Positions 1-8,484 of a DNA stretch of 28,083 nucleotides are shown in pieces. The notes under the pieces were generated by a model. It saw nothing but the letters and a program-made list of their open reading frames with translations. It was not told the DNA's origin and ran no database searches. Positions within the stretch are counted from its first letter, which is position 1, and each line of letters begins with the position of its first letter. The DNA lies in contig SEEY01000001.1 of assembly GCA_004211235.1 (NCBI GenBank), forward strand, positions 1-28,083, in the 5' to 3' direction. The translations under genes were made by a program, and so were the position numbers. The DNA is from Rubrivivax sp. (GTDB taxonomy: Bacteria; Pseudomonadota; Gammaproteobacteria; Burkholderiales; Burkholderiaceae).

Positions 1-750
1 GCCGTAGTCGTAGCGCGCCTGGCCCGCCAGAACGCCCGAGTTGAACGGGCCGCCAATGACGATGCCGACGCTAGCCGCCGCGCATTGGTCAAGGAAGTCG
101 ACGCTGCCCTGTTCGAGCAGCGTGTAGCGGCCGGCGAGCAGCACGCAGTCCAGCGGCGCCACGGCCAGTGCCTGCTCGGCGACCTGCCATTCGTTCACGC
201 CCAGGCCGATGGCCCGAACGCTGCCCTCGCTGCGCAGCTCTGCGAGCGCGTGCAGGCCGCCGCCCTCGGTCAGCGCGCGCCAGTGCAGCGCGTGCTGCTC
301 GCCGTGGGTCAGCTGGCCGATGTCGTGCACGAGCAGCATGTCGATGCGTGTCAGGCCCAGGCGCTGAAGGCTGTCCTCGAACGAGCGCCGCACGCCGCTG
401 TAGCTGTAGTCGTAGACCGGACGGAAGGGCAGGGGGGCGGCCCAGCCGTCGCTGCCCGGCCTGACGCCGGCATCGGGCCGCATGAGGCGGCCGACCTTGG
501 TGGACAGCGTGAAGCTGTCACGTGGCCGCTCAGCCAGGAACTCGCCGACGCGGCGCTCGCTGAGCGTGTAGCCGTAGAACGGCGCGGTGTCGACATGGCG
601 AACGCCGGCATCCCAGGCGGCCTGCAGCGTGGCTGCCGCGGTGGGCGCGTCGACGGCGTCGTACAGCCCGGCGAGCGCAGCCGCACCCAGGCCCAGCGTC
701 GTCAGCTGCAGCCCGGTGTTGGCGAGGGGTCGGCGAGCCAGTGGAGTCAT
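1..750 (-). CDS. Aldo/keto reductase, D-threo-aldose (L-fucose) 1-dehydrogenase type, 3' end outside window
   Basis: This is probably an NAD(P)-dependent sugar dehydrogenase that oxidises an aldose such as L-fucose, D-arabinose or galactose to its lactone in the cytoplasm. The first 250 residues are visible and the C-terminus lies beyond base 1. The aldo/keto reductase catalytic tetrad is in place: Asp54 and Tyr59 in HVDTAPFYG, Lys85 in STKVGR and His142 in LLVHDIG. The stretch YDYSYSGVRRSFEDSLQRLG and the segment ending IGGPFNSGVL are typical of the L-fucose / pyridoxal 4-dehydrogenase branch. The start overlaps the stop of the upstream binding-protein gene (TGATG, one shared base), so the two are probably translationally coupled. 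That places the enzyme as the first catabolic step for the sugar brought in by the importer. The family is clear; the exact substrate is inferred. Confidence 0.88.
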   Translation of the reverse strand, partial: MTPLARRPLANTGLQLTTLGLGAAALAGLYDAVDAPTAAATLQAAWDAGVRHVDTAPFYGYTLSERRVGEFLAERPRDSFTLSTKVGRLMRPDAGVRPGSDGWAAPLPFRPVYDYSYSGVRRSFEDSLQRLGLTRIDMLLVHDIGQLTHGEQHALHWRALTEGGGLHALAELRSEGSVRAIGLGVNEWQVAEQALAVAPLDCVLLAGRYTLLEQGSVDFLDQCAAASVGIVIGGPFNSGVLAGQARYDYG

Positions 751-1691
751 CAGTACAGGACGGCCTTGGCCTCGGGCGACTGCAGGTTGGCCTTGTCGAC
801 CCAGACGACGCCGGTGTCGCGGAACTTGGGCACGGGCTTCTTCTGCAGCACGTCGTTGAGGGTCTTCACGCCCAGGAAACCCATCTGGAAGGACCCCTGC
901 ACGGCGATGCCGTTCAGCGTGCCGTCCCGGACGAAGTGCTGCAGGTCCTGGTTGCCGTCGAAGCCGATGGCGACGACCTTCCCGGCCCGGCCGCTCTGCA
1001 CCAGCGCCCGGCCCATGCCGACGGCGGTCGGCTCGTTCGCGCCGAAGATGGCCTTCAGGTCGCGGTGGGCGGCCAGCACGTCGGTGGTCTGGTTCATCGC
1101 CGTGGCCATCTGCGACTGCGAGTAGAACGGCCCGACGATCTCCAGCTTGGAGTTGGCCTTCAGGTAGGCCGTGAAGGCGCCGACCCGCCCGACCTCCGAT
1201 CCGGCGCCGGCGACATAGGACATGACCGCCACCTTGCCGGTCGTGCCGACCTTGGCGATCAGCTCCTTTGCACAACGCTCGCCGGCCGCGCGGTTGTCGG
1301 TCGTCAGGAAGGACTGGTAGTAGGGCTTGCCGGCGTCTGACACCTGGGAGTCGATCAGCACCACCGGGATGCGCGCCTCCCAGGCTTTCTTGATCGCGGG
1401 CACCAGCGCGTCGGGGTCCGACGGCGCCAGCACGATGCCGGCCACGCGCCGGTTGACGGCGTTCTCGACCAGGTTCACTTCATCGGCGATGGCCGACTCG
1501 CTGGCCGGGCCGGAGAAGGTCAGCGTGTGGCCGGGAAGGTCCTTGATCGCGGCAGCGGCGCCCTTGTTGACGTTCTGCCAGAAGGTCGAGTTGGTCGTCT
1601 TGACGATGACGGCGATCTCGCCGGCCTGGCTGGCCGTGCCGAAGAGGGCGAGGCAGGCGCTGAAGAGCGCGGTGCGCAAGGGATGGGGCAT
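750..1691 (-). CDS. Ribose-type sugar ABC transporter, periplasmic substrate-binding protein
   Basis: Periplasmic receptor that captures a monosaccharide and delivers it to the adjacent permease/ATPase pair. The 313 residues have a Sec signal peptide (hydrophobic from about residue 8, likely cleavage after ASQA near 23). They continue with the periplasmic-binding-protein type 1 (RbsB-like) fold: IAVIVKTTNSTFWQNVNKGA at the N-lobe, GIVLAPSDPDALVPAIKKA, IPVVLIDSQ, and FGANEPTAVGMGRAL in the C-lobe. Length is normal for the family. An AAGAGA sequence about 10 bases before ATG could serve as ribosome binding site. It is the third gene of the ATPase-permease-receptor-reductase set, 27 bases after the permease stop. 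The sugar is unknown; the linked reductase hints at fucose, arabinose or galactose. Confidence 0.9.
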   Translation of the reverse strand: MPHPLRTALFSACLALFGTASQAGEIAVIVKTTNSTFWQNVNKGAAAAIKDLPGHTLTFSGPASESAIADEVNLVENAVNRRVAGIVLAPSDPDALVPAIKKAWEARIPVVLIDSQVSDAGKPYYQSFLTTDNRAAGERCAKELIAKVGTTGKVAVMSYVAGAGSEVGRVGAFTAYLKANSKLEIVGPFYSQSQMATAMNQTTDVLAAHRDLKAIFGANEPTAVGMGRALVQSGRAGKVVAIGFDGNQDLQHFVRDGTLNGIAVQGSFQMGFLGVKTLNDVLQKKPVPKFRDTGVVWVDKANLQSPEAKAVLY

Positions 1692-1718
1692 GGGATGTCT
1701 CTTGTGGTGGAACCGGTC

Positions 1719-2702
1719 TTAGCGCCGGTTGCGGAGCTGGTCTATCCACACGGTGACGAGGATGACCAGGCCGATGATGATCTGCTGGGTGAAGGACGAG
1801 ATGCCGTTCATGTTCAACCCGTTGCGCAGGATGCCGATGACGAAGGCGCCGATGACGGTGCCCGACACGGTGCCCACGCCGCCGAGCAGCGAGGTGCCGC
1901 CGATGACTGCCGCAGCGATGGCGTCGAGCTCGTACATGACACCCTCGTTGGGCTGCGCCGTGACGAGGCGGGACATCAGCACGCAGCCCGTGAGGCCGGC
2001 CAGCGAACCCGAAGCGACGTAGGCGAACATGGCGACGCCGCGCACGTTGATGCCCGACAGCCGCGCCGCCTCGCCGTTGGAGCCCACGGCGTGCAGATGC
2101 CTGCCGAGCGTCGTGCGGCGCAGCAGGATGCCCGCTGCGACGGCCAGCACCACCATCAGCAGCACGGGGTAGGGGATGCCGGGGAAGACGACGTCGGGGA
2201 AGCCCTGCGCGTCGATCTCCTCGATGCGCCCGAGCGCGCCGTTGCCCAGCCGGCCGAAGGCCTCGCCCAGGCCGGAGATGGCGCGCGCATCGGTGAGCTG
2301 GAGCGCCACGCCGCGGGCCACCAGCATCATGCCCAACGTGGCGATGAAGGGCGGCAGGCGCAGCAGCGTCACGCACCAGCCGTTGATGGCGCCGCACAAG
2401 CCACCCACCGCCACGGCCAGCGCCATCGCCGGTGCGACGGGCAGGCCGGACTTGACGAGCATGCCGGCGACCACGCCGGACAGGGCCAGCACCGAGCCGA
2501 CCGACAGGTCGATGCCGCCCGTCAGGATGACCAGCGTCGCGCCGATGCCGAGGTAGACGATGGTGGTGACCTGCAGCGACACGGTCATCGCATTGCCGAC
2601 CGTGAAGAAGGCGTTGCTCGTCAGCGAGAACACGAGCACGAGGATGAGCAGGCCGGCGAGCGCGGCGAACTTCTGGATCAGGTCTTTCTGGCGGTCGGTC
2701 AT
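1719..2702 (-). CDS. Ribose-type sugar ABC transporter permease (RbsC family)
   Basis: Inner-membrane channel subunit of the second sugar importer in the window. It has 327 residues with about eight to ten hydrophobic segments. The family hallmark GGIDLSVGSVLALSG lies near residue 62, and AIAAAVIGGTSLLGGVGTVSGT near residue 260 matches the conserved BPD_transp_2 EAA-like loop. The C-terminus is short and basic (DQLRNRR). The start codon overlaps the ATPase stop by four bases (ATGA at 2699-2702), which implies translational coupling and balanced subunit synthesis. Length and segment pattern are typical. The substrate cannot be read from the permease. Confidence 0.92.
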   Translation of the reverse strand: MTDRQKDLIQKFAALAGLLILVLVFSLTSNAFFTVGNAMTVSLQVTTIVYLGIGATLVILTGGIDLSVGSVLALSGVVAGMLVKSGLPVAPAMALAVAVGGLCGAINGWCVTLLRLPPFIATLGMMLVARGVALQLTDARAISGLGEAFGRLGNGALGRIEEIDAQGFPDVVFPGIPYPVLLMVVLAVAAGILLRRTTLGRHLHAVGSNGEAARLSGINVRGVAMFAYVASGSLAGLTGCVLMSRLVTAQPNEGVMYELDAIAAAVIGGTSLLGGVGTVSGTVIGAFVIGILRNGLNMNGISSFTQQIIIGLVILVTVWIDQLRNRR

Positions 2703-4261
2703 AGGGCGGGTTCAAGCGCTGCGGCTGACGGCTGGCAGGAGGCGGCCGGGCCGACCGAGGCGTGGTGCATGACGTCCTGCTGGCTGCAGTGGCGCGTTGC
2801 CAGCACCGTGGCCAGCTGGCCCTGCCGGAACACGGCGACGCGGTCGCTCATGCCAAGCACCTCCGGCAGGTCGGAGCTGATCAGCACGACGCCGATGCCG
2901 GCCGCGGCCAGCTGGTCCATCAGCTCGTAGATGGCGTACTTGGCGCCCACGTCGATGCCGCGGGTCGGTTCGTCGAACAGGATGACGCGTGCTTCGCGAA
3001 ACAGCCACTTGGCGATGACGACCTTCTGCTGGTTGCCGCCTGACAGCAGGCGCGCGATCTGCTCGGGCGACGGCGTGCGGATGCCGAGCTGGCCGATGAA
3101 GCGCTCGGCCGTCTCACGCTCGCGTGCCTCGTCGACGAAGCCCAGCCGGCCGGACAGCGCACCCAGGTTGGCCAGCGTGATGTTGTGGGCGACGCTCATC
3201 TTGACCGCCAGGCCATGGGCCTTGCGGTCTTCCGAGACGTAGGCGATGCCGGCGGCGATGGCGTCGCGCGGGCCGTTGATGGCGAGGGTGCGACCGCCGA
3301 ACTCGATCTCGCCGCCGTCGACCGGGTCGGCGCCGAAGATCGCCCGAGCCACTTCCGTGCGGCCCGCGCCGACGAGGCCGGCGAAGCCGAGGATCTCGCC
3401 GCGACGGAGTTCGAAGTCGAGCGGGCCGAAGACGCCTTCGCGTCGCAGGCCGCGCACGCGCAGCAGCACGTCGCTGCCCGGCTGGCGCGTGGCCGGCGGA
3501 AACTGCTCGGTCAGCTCGCGGCCCACCATCAGGCTGACGATCTCGTCGATGGAGGTGTCGCCCCACAGGCGGCTCGCGATGTAGCGGCCGTCGCGCAGGA
3601 TGGTCACGCGGTCGACGATGTGGGCCAGCTCGTCGAGCCTGTGCGAGATGTAGACGATGCCGACGCCCGCGCGCTTGAGCTCGTTGACCACGCCGAGCAG
3701 CCGCGCGGCGTCGGCCTCGCCGAGCGAGGAGGTCGGCTCGTCCATGATCAGCAGCCGGGCGTCCATCGACAGCGCCTTCGCGATCTCGACCATCTGCTGC
3801 TGGGCGATGGAGAGGCTGGCGACCGGGGTGTCCGGGTCGATGTCGACGCCCAGCCGCTGCAGGCAGGCGCGTGCACCCTCGCGTTGCCTGCTCGCGTCGA
3901 CGAACCAGCCGCGCCGGGGCTCGCGGCCGAGCCAGATGTTCTCGGCCACGGTGAGATGCGGCACCAGGTTCAGCTCCTGGTGGATCATGACGATGCCGAG
4001 GGCCTGCGCGTGCTGCAGGCCGGTGATCCGCACCGGCTCGCCGTCGATATGGATTTCGCCCTCGTCGGGGCTGTAGACGCCGCTGAGGATCTTCATCAGC
4101 GTGGACTTGCCGGCGCCGTTCTCGCCGCACACGGCGTGCACTTCACCGCGATGTACCTGCAGGGCCACGCCCGACAGCGCGACGACGTTGTCGAAGCGCT
4201 TGCAGACATCTTCCATGCGGAGCAGGGGTGCGGTGACGGACTCGGCTGGGAAGGAACTCAT
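2699..4261 (-). CDS. Ribose-type sugar ABC transporter, duplicated ATPase subunit (RbsA/MglA family)
   Basis: Cytoplasmic ATPase that powers the adjacent permease. The 520-residue form has two nucleotide-binding domains. The first has Walker A GENGAGKS (about 46-53), the variant signature LSIAQQQMVEIAKA and Walker B LLIMDEPTSSL. The second has the degenerate Walker A GLVGAGRTE, signature LSGGNQQK and Walker [15 protein letters not shown], as usual in this family. I chose the ATG at 4261 over an in-frame ATG at 4321. The 20 extra residues look unlike the family N-terminus, and that stretch contains a palindromic operator-like site better placed in a promoter region. Neither start has a strong Shine-Dalgarno sequence. 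The gene opens the second importer operon and overlaps the permease by four bases. Confidence 0.92.
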   Translation of the reverse strand: MSSFPAESVTAPLLRMEDVCKRFDNVVALSGVALQVHRGEVHAVCGENGAGKSTLMKILSGVYSPDEGEIHIDGEPVRITGLQHAQALGIVMIHQELNLVPHLTVAENIWLGREPRRGWFVDASRQREGARACLQRLGVDIDPDTPVASLSIAQQQMVEIAKALSMDARLLIMDEPTSSLGEADAARLLGVVNELKRAGVGIVYISHRLDELAHIVDRVTILRDGRYIASRLWGDTSIDEIVSLMVGRELTEQFPPATRQPGSDVLLRVRGLRREGVFGPLDFELRRGEILGFAGLVGAGRTEVARAIFGADPVDGGEIEFGGRTLAINGPRDAIAAGIAYVSEDRKAHGLAVKMSVAHNITLANLGALSGRLGFVDEARERETAERFIGQLGIRTPSPEQIARLLSGGNQQKVVIAKWLFREARVILFDEPTRGIDVGAKYAIYELMDQLAAAGIGVVLISSDLPEVLGMSDRVAVFRQGQLATVLATRHCSQQDVMHHASVGPAASCQPSAAALEPAL

Positions 4262-4293
4262 CGGCGCGGCAGCTCGCGAATGCCCTGGCAATT

Positions 4294-4304
4294 TGGTATT
4301 ACCA
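4294..4304. promoter_or_regulatory. Palindromic operator candidate TGGTATTACCA, GntR/FadR type
   Basis: A perfect 5-bp inverted repeat (TGGTA / TACCA) around one central base lies 33-43 bases upstream of the chosen ATPase start. TGGTNNNACCA sites are typical operators for FadR-subfamily GntR regulators of sugar and sugar-acid genes. No regulator gene is in the window, so the assignment rests on the motif and its position. A related site lies at 12193-12203. Confidence 0.5.
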
Positions 4305-4457
4305 GTTTGCCACATCCCCATGCTGGTCAGGCCGGTGGATTACCCCAGCTTCGGGCCCCGGGCACCGGCCCTTCGGCCTTTCAGCCCATGGCGGTGAAAC
4401 GCGCCGGAGCCGGTCAGGCGCGAGGGCCTCCGACCGGTCTGACGTGCGCGAGCCGGT

Positions 4458-5624
4458 TCAGCCCTTGCGGCGGTTGTAGACGTCGAAGACGACCGCCGCC
4501 AGCAGCACCAGTCCTTTGATGACCTGCTGCCACTCGATGCCGATGCCCAGGATGGACATGCCGTTGTTCATCACGCCCATGATGAAGGCGCCGATCACCG
4601 CGCCCATCACCTTGCCGATGCCGCCCGAGGCCGACGCGCCACCGATGAAGCAGGCGGCGATCACGTCGAGTTCGAAGCCCAGGCCTGCCTTGGGCGTCGC
4701 CGTGTTCAGGCGCGCCGCGAACACCAGGCCCGCCAGCGCGGCCAGCACGCCCATGTTGATGAAGCACAGCAGCGTCAGCCGCTCGGTCGGCACGCCGGAC
4801 AGCCGCGCCGCGCGCTCGTTGCCGCCCAGCGCGTAGACACGCCGGCCGAGCGTCGTGCGCTGGGTGATGAAGGCATACACCGCGATCAGCGCCGTCATCA
4901 GCAGCAGCACGTTGGGCAGGCCCTTGTAGGAAGCCAGCAGCCATACCAGTGCGGCCAGCGCGCCCGTCTGCGCCAGCAGGCGCAGGCCGAAGAGCGCGAG
5001 AGGTTCGGCGGCAGCGCCGAGGGCCGCTGCCTTGCGACGCGCAGCCACTTCGCGCACCGCGATCACGCCGACGAGGCCCAGCCCGATGATCAGCGAGGTC
5101 AGATGACGTTCATCACCTTCGCTCAGGTCGGGCAGGAAGCCGCTGCTGAGGATCTGGAAGCTGTCGGGGAAGGGGCCGACGGACTGCCCGCCGAGCAGGG
5201 CCAGGGCCAGGCCCTTGAACACCAGCATGCCGGCCAGCGTGACGATGAAGGACGGGATCTTGAGGTAGGCCACGAACCAGCCCTGCAGGCCGCCGATGAT
5301 GGCGCCGGCCACGAGGCACACCGCCAGCGCCGGCAGCACCGGCCAATTCATCTCGACCATCAGCACGGCCGCCAGCGCACCGACGAAGCCGCAGACGGAG
5401 CCGACCGACAGGTCGATGTGCCCCGCGACGATGACCAGCAGCATGCCCAGCGCCATGACGACGATGTAGCTGTTCTGCAGGAACAGGTTGGTCAGGTTCA
5501 GCGGCTGCAGCAGGGTGCCGTCGGTCCACACCTGGAAGAAGACCATGATGCCGACCAGCGTCAGCAACATGCCGTAGTCCCGCAGATGCGAGGACAGGAA
5601 ATTGCGCAGGGAAGAGGAAGACAT
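4458..5624 (-). CDS. gguB: Multiple-monosaccharide ABC transporter permease GguB
   Basis: Inner-membrane permease of the ChvE-GguAB importer, which in Agrobacterium moves several aldoses (galactose, arabinose, xylose, glucose, fucose). It has 388 residues and many hydrophobic segments. The conserved AGHIDLSVGSVCGFVGALAA lies near residue 65, and CFIGGASASGGIGKVMGAVIGAF near residue 320. It is longer than an RbsC permease because of a central insert with a charged AARRKAAALG stretch, a feature of the GguB/XylH branch. The ATG at 5624 begins 11 bases after the gguA stop and has no good Shine-Dalgarno sequence, so coupled translation is likely. Alternative naming as xylH is possible; the neighbouring ChvE-like receptor favours gguB. 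Confidence 0.9.
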   Translation of the reverse strand: MSSSSLRNFLSSHLRDYGMLLTLVGIMVFFQVWTDGTLLQPLNLTNLFLQNSYIVVMALGMLLVIVAGHIDLSVGSVCGFVGALAAVLMVEMNWPVLPALAVCLVAGAIIGGLQGWFVAYLKIPSFIVTLAGMLVFKGLALALLGGQSVGPFPDSFQILSSGFLPDLSEGDERHLTSLIIGLGLVGVIAVREVAARRKAAALGAAAEPLALFGLRLLAQTGALAALVWLLASYKGLPNVLLLMTALIAVYAFITQRTTLGRRVYALGGNERAARLSGVPTERLTLLCFINMGVLAALAGLVFAARLNTATPKAGLGFELDVIAACFIGGASASGGIGKVMGAVIGAFIMGVMNNGMSILGIGIEWQQVIKGLVLLAAVVFDVYNRRKG

Positions 5625-5635
5625 GGGAATAGTTT

Positions 5636-7186
5636 TCAGTGGGTGCCCAAGAGGGCGTGCATGACGGTTTCCTGGGTGGCACCCGCCACCGGCATCTCGC
5701 CGACGAAGGCGCCCTCGTTCATCAGGTAGAGGCGGTCGCACATGCCCAGCAGCTCGGGCAGCTCCGACGAGATCATCAGGATGCCGCGGCCCTCGGCGGC
5801 CAGGCTGGCGATCAGGCTGTAGATCTCGAACTTCGCGCCGACGTCGATGCCGCGGGTGGGCTCGTCCAGGATCAGCAGCTCGGGCTCCGTGAACAGCCAT
5901 TTGGACAGCACGACCTTCTGCTGGTTGCCGCCCGACAGGTCGCCCACCTTCTGCTCGACGCTGGCGCAGCGCGTGCCCAGCCTTTTGCGGAAATCATTGG
6001 CCACCTCGGACTCGCGCACGTCGTCGATGACGCCGCGGCTGGAGATGCCTTCCAGGCGGCACAGGCTGGTGTTGCGGGCAATGCTGTCATGCAGCACCAG
6101 GCCGAGCGCCTTGCGGTCCTCGGTCACATACGCCATGCCGGCCTTGACGGCCCGCCTCACGTTGGAGACGTCGACCTCGCGGCCGTGCATCCAGGCGGAG
6201 CCGCGGATGCGCCGCCCCCAGGAGCGGCCGAAGGCGCTCATGGCCAGCTCCGTGCGGCCAGCACCCATCAGGCCGGCGATGCCGACGATCTCGCCGCGCC
6301 GCACGTTCAGGTTCACGCCCTTGACCGCCTCGCGCCCGACATGCAGCGGATGCTCAACCCACCAGTCGCGCAGCTCGAACAGCACGTCTCCCGGTGTGGA
6401 CGAGCGCGGCGGATAGCGGTCCTTCATCTCGCGGCCCACCATCGCGCGGACGATGGCCGCCTCGGACGGCGGTGCGTCGCGGCAGTCCAGCGTCTCGATG
6501 CTGGAGCCGTCGCGCAGCACGGTGACCATGTCGGCCACCTCGGCGATCTCGTTGAGCTTGTGCGAGATCAGCACGCAGGCCACGCCTTGCGCCCGCAGCC
6601 GCTTGAGCAGCTCCAGCAGGGCCTTGCTGTCGTCCTCGTTCAGGCTGGCCGTCGGTTCGTCCAGGATCAGCAGCTTGACGTCCTTGGCCAGGGCCTTGGC
6701 GATTTCCACCAGCTGCTGCTTGCCCACCCCGATGTCGTCGATCAGCGTGCTCGGCGATTCATCCAGGCCGACCTGGCGCAGCAGCTCGACGGCCCGCTCG
6801 TGGGTGCGCCGCCAGTCGATGACACCGCCGCGCGCCTGCTCGTGGCCGAGGAAGAGGTTCTCGGCAATCGACAGTTGCGGGATGAGGGCCAGCTCCTGGT
6901 GAATGATGACGATGCCCAGCTGCTCGCTCTGGCGGATGCCCTCGAAGCGCCGGACCTCGCCGTCGAACCAGATGTCGCCCTCGTACTCCGGGTGCGGATA
7001 GACGCCCGAGAGCACCTTCATCAGCGTCGACTTGCCGGCGCCGTTCTCGCCGACGATGGCGTGGATCTCGTCCCGCCGCACCAGCAGGTCGACATGGCGC
7101 AGGGCCACGACGCCGTGGAACTTCTTGCAGATCGCGCGCATCTCCAGCAGCGCGCTCGACTCTTTGCTTGCCATCTTCCTGTCCAT
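5636..7186 (-). CDS. gguA: Multiple-monosaccharide ABC transporter ATPase GguA
   Basis: Duplicated ATPase driving GguB. In the 516-residue form the first domain has Walker A GENGAGKS (about 46-53), the family variant signature [15 protein letters not shown] and Walker [16 protein letters not shown]. The second has GLMGAGRTE, signature LSGGNQQK and [18 protein letters not shown]. The insert [16 protein letters not shown] after the first Walker A is characteristic of the GguA/XylG branch. The start is uncertain between ATG at 7186 and ATG at 7174; neither has a well-spaced ribosome binding site. The open frame extends far upstream through chvE, but that part is only a shadow of chvE. The gene sits between receptor and permease, the canonical order. 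Confidence 0.9.
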   Translation of the reverse strand: MDRKMASKESSALLEMRAICKKFHGVVALRHVDLLVRRDEIHAIVGENGAGKSTLMKVLSGVYPHPEYEGDIWFDGEVRRFEGIRQSEQLGIVIIHQELALIPQLSIAENLFLGHEQARGGVIDWRRTHERAVELLRQVGLDESPSTLIDDIGVGKQQLVEIAKALAKDVKLLILDEPTASLNEDDSKALLELLKRLRAQGVACVLISHKLNEIAEVADMVTVLRDGSSIETLDCRDAPPSEAAIVRAMVGREMKDRYPPRSSTPGDVLFELRDWWVEHPLHVGREAVKGVNLNVRRGEIVGIAGLMGAGRTELAMSAFGRSWGRRIRGSAWMHGREVDVSNVRRAVKAGMAYVTEDRKALGLVLHDSIARNTSLCRLEGISSRGVIDDVRESEVANDFRKRLGTRCASVEQKVGDLSGGNQQKVVLSKWLFTEPELLILDEPTRGIDVGAKFEIYSLIASLAAEGRGILMISSELPELLGMCDRLYLMNEGAFVGEMPVAGATQETVMHALLGTH

Positions 7187-7221
7187 TGAGGTGATCGACC
7201 CGCCAGCGGGTGCGGGCGGTG

Positions 7222-8283
7222 TCACTTCACCTGGCCTTCCTTGTAGTAGCCGGTGTCGACCAGCGCGGCCTTCCAGTTCGTCTTGTCGACGGCCACCGGC
7301 TTGAGCAGGTAGGACGGCACGACCTTGACGCCGTTGTTGTAGGTCTTGGTGTCGTTGACGACCGGCGTGCGGCCGCTGATGGCGGCGTCGACGAGATCGG
7401 CGGTCACCTTGGCCAGCTGGCGCGTGTCCTTGAACACCGTGGAGGCCTGATCGCCACGCAGGATGGCCTTGACCGAGGGCAGGTCGGCGTCCTGGCCGGT
7501 GATGACCGGCATCGGCTGGCTGGCGCTGCCGTAGCCCACGCCCTTGAGCGACGAGATGATGCCGATGGACAGGATGTCGGCCGGCGACAGCACGGCGTGC
7601 AGCTTGTCCTTGCCGTAGTAGGCCGACATCAGGTTGTCCATGCGCGCCTGGGCGGTGGAGCCGTCCCAGCGCAGGATGCCGACCTTCATCGCGCCGACCT
7701 GCTTGCTGCGGATGACGAGCTTGCCGCTGTCCAGGTAGGGCTTGAGCACGCTCATCGCGCCTTCGTAGAAGAAGGTGGCGTTGTTGTCGTCCGGCGAACC
7801 GGCGAACACCTCGATGTTGAAGGGGCCCTTGCCCTGCTTCAGGCCGAGGCGGTCGACGATGGACTCGCCCTGCAGCACGCCGACCTGGAAGTTGTCGAAG
7901 GTGGCGTAGTAGTCGACGTTCTTGGTGCCGCGGATCAGGCGGTCGTAGGCGACGATCTTGATGCCCTTCTCGGCCGCCTTCTGCAGCACGCCCGACAGCG
8001 TGGTGCCGTCGATGGAGGCGATCACCAGCGCCTTGACACCCTTGGTCACCATGTTCTCGATCTGCGAGAGCTGGACCGGGATCTCGTCGTCGGCGTATTG
8101 CAGGTCGGCCTGGTAGCCGAGTGCCTTGAAGGCCTTGACCATGTTGTCGCCGTCGGCGATCCACCGCTGCGAACTCTTGGTCGGCATGGCGATGCCGACA
8201 GTGCCCTTGCTCTGCGCCCACAGGGCCGTCGAGGGGGCGAGGGTCAGCAGCAGGCTGAGGCCGAGGAAGGTCGTACGACGCAT
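7222..8283 (-). CDS. chvE: ChvE-type multiple-sugar periplasmic binding protein
   Basis: Periplasmic aldose receptor of the ChvE/MmsB family and first gene of the chvE-gguA-gguB operon. The 353 residues have a signal peptide of about 23 residues (cleavage near LWAQ). The mature part is close to Agrobacterium ChvE as I know it: [105 protein letters not shown] and [18 protein letters not shown] six bases before ATG is a good ribosome binding site. In Agrobacterium ChvE also signals sugar presence to VirA; nothing here indicates such a role. Family assignment is strong and sugar range is inferred. Confidence 0.93.
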   Translation of the reverse strand: MRRTTFLGLSLLLTLAPSTALWAQSKGTVGIAMPTKSSQRWIADGDNMVKAFKALGYQADLQYADDEIPVQLSQIENMVTKGVKALVIASIDGTTLSGVLQKAAEKGIKIVAYDRLIRGTKNVDYYATFDNFQVGVLQGESIVDRLGLKQGKGPFNIEVFAGSPDDNNATFFYEGAMSVLKPYLDSGKLVIRSKQVGAMKVGILRWDGSTAQARMDNLMSAYYGKDKLHAVLSPADILSIGIISSLKGVGYGSASQPMPVITGQDADLPSVKAILRGDQASTVFKDTRQLAKVTADLVDAAISGRTPVVNDTKTYNNGVKVVPSYLLKPVAVDKTNWKAALVDTGYYKEGQVK

Positions 8284-8441
8284 GTTGTCTCCGTGTGTTG
8301 GATGGGTGAAAAAGGCTGTTGGGTCCGCCCGAGGCGCAGCGGAAGGCGGTGAATCATCGGTCAGGCGTCGGTGCTTTTCGGGCTGAACGGCACGACTTCA
8401 CGGCTGCGAAGCTTAAGCGCGCCAGTGGCGGGGCCGTTGAC

Positions 8442-8451
8442 ACACCGATGT
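8442..8451. promoter_or_regulatory. Possible LacI-type operator upstream of chvE
   Basis: ACACCGATGT is an imperfect inverted repeat with a central CG, the usual shape of LacI-family operators. It lies about 160 bases upstream of the chvE start, in the 201-base gap after the GH1 gene. A second short palindrome, GCTTAAGC, is at 8411-8418. Both are weak signals, and no regulator is encoded nearby. Confidence 0.25.
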
Positions 8452-8484
8452 AACTCGCGCCGTCACCTGACCTGTCGCGCACGT

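Noticed and set aside
4322..4457. Terminator after gguB
   Set aside because: The gap has short GC dyads (CCGGTC...GACCGG near 4411-4436) but no T-tract on the minus strand.
7187..8221. Upstream extension of gguA through chvE as a giant 861-residue protein
   Set aside because: The extension is the chvE gene read in another frame; the ATPase domain starts near 7186.
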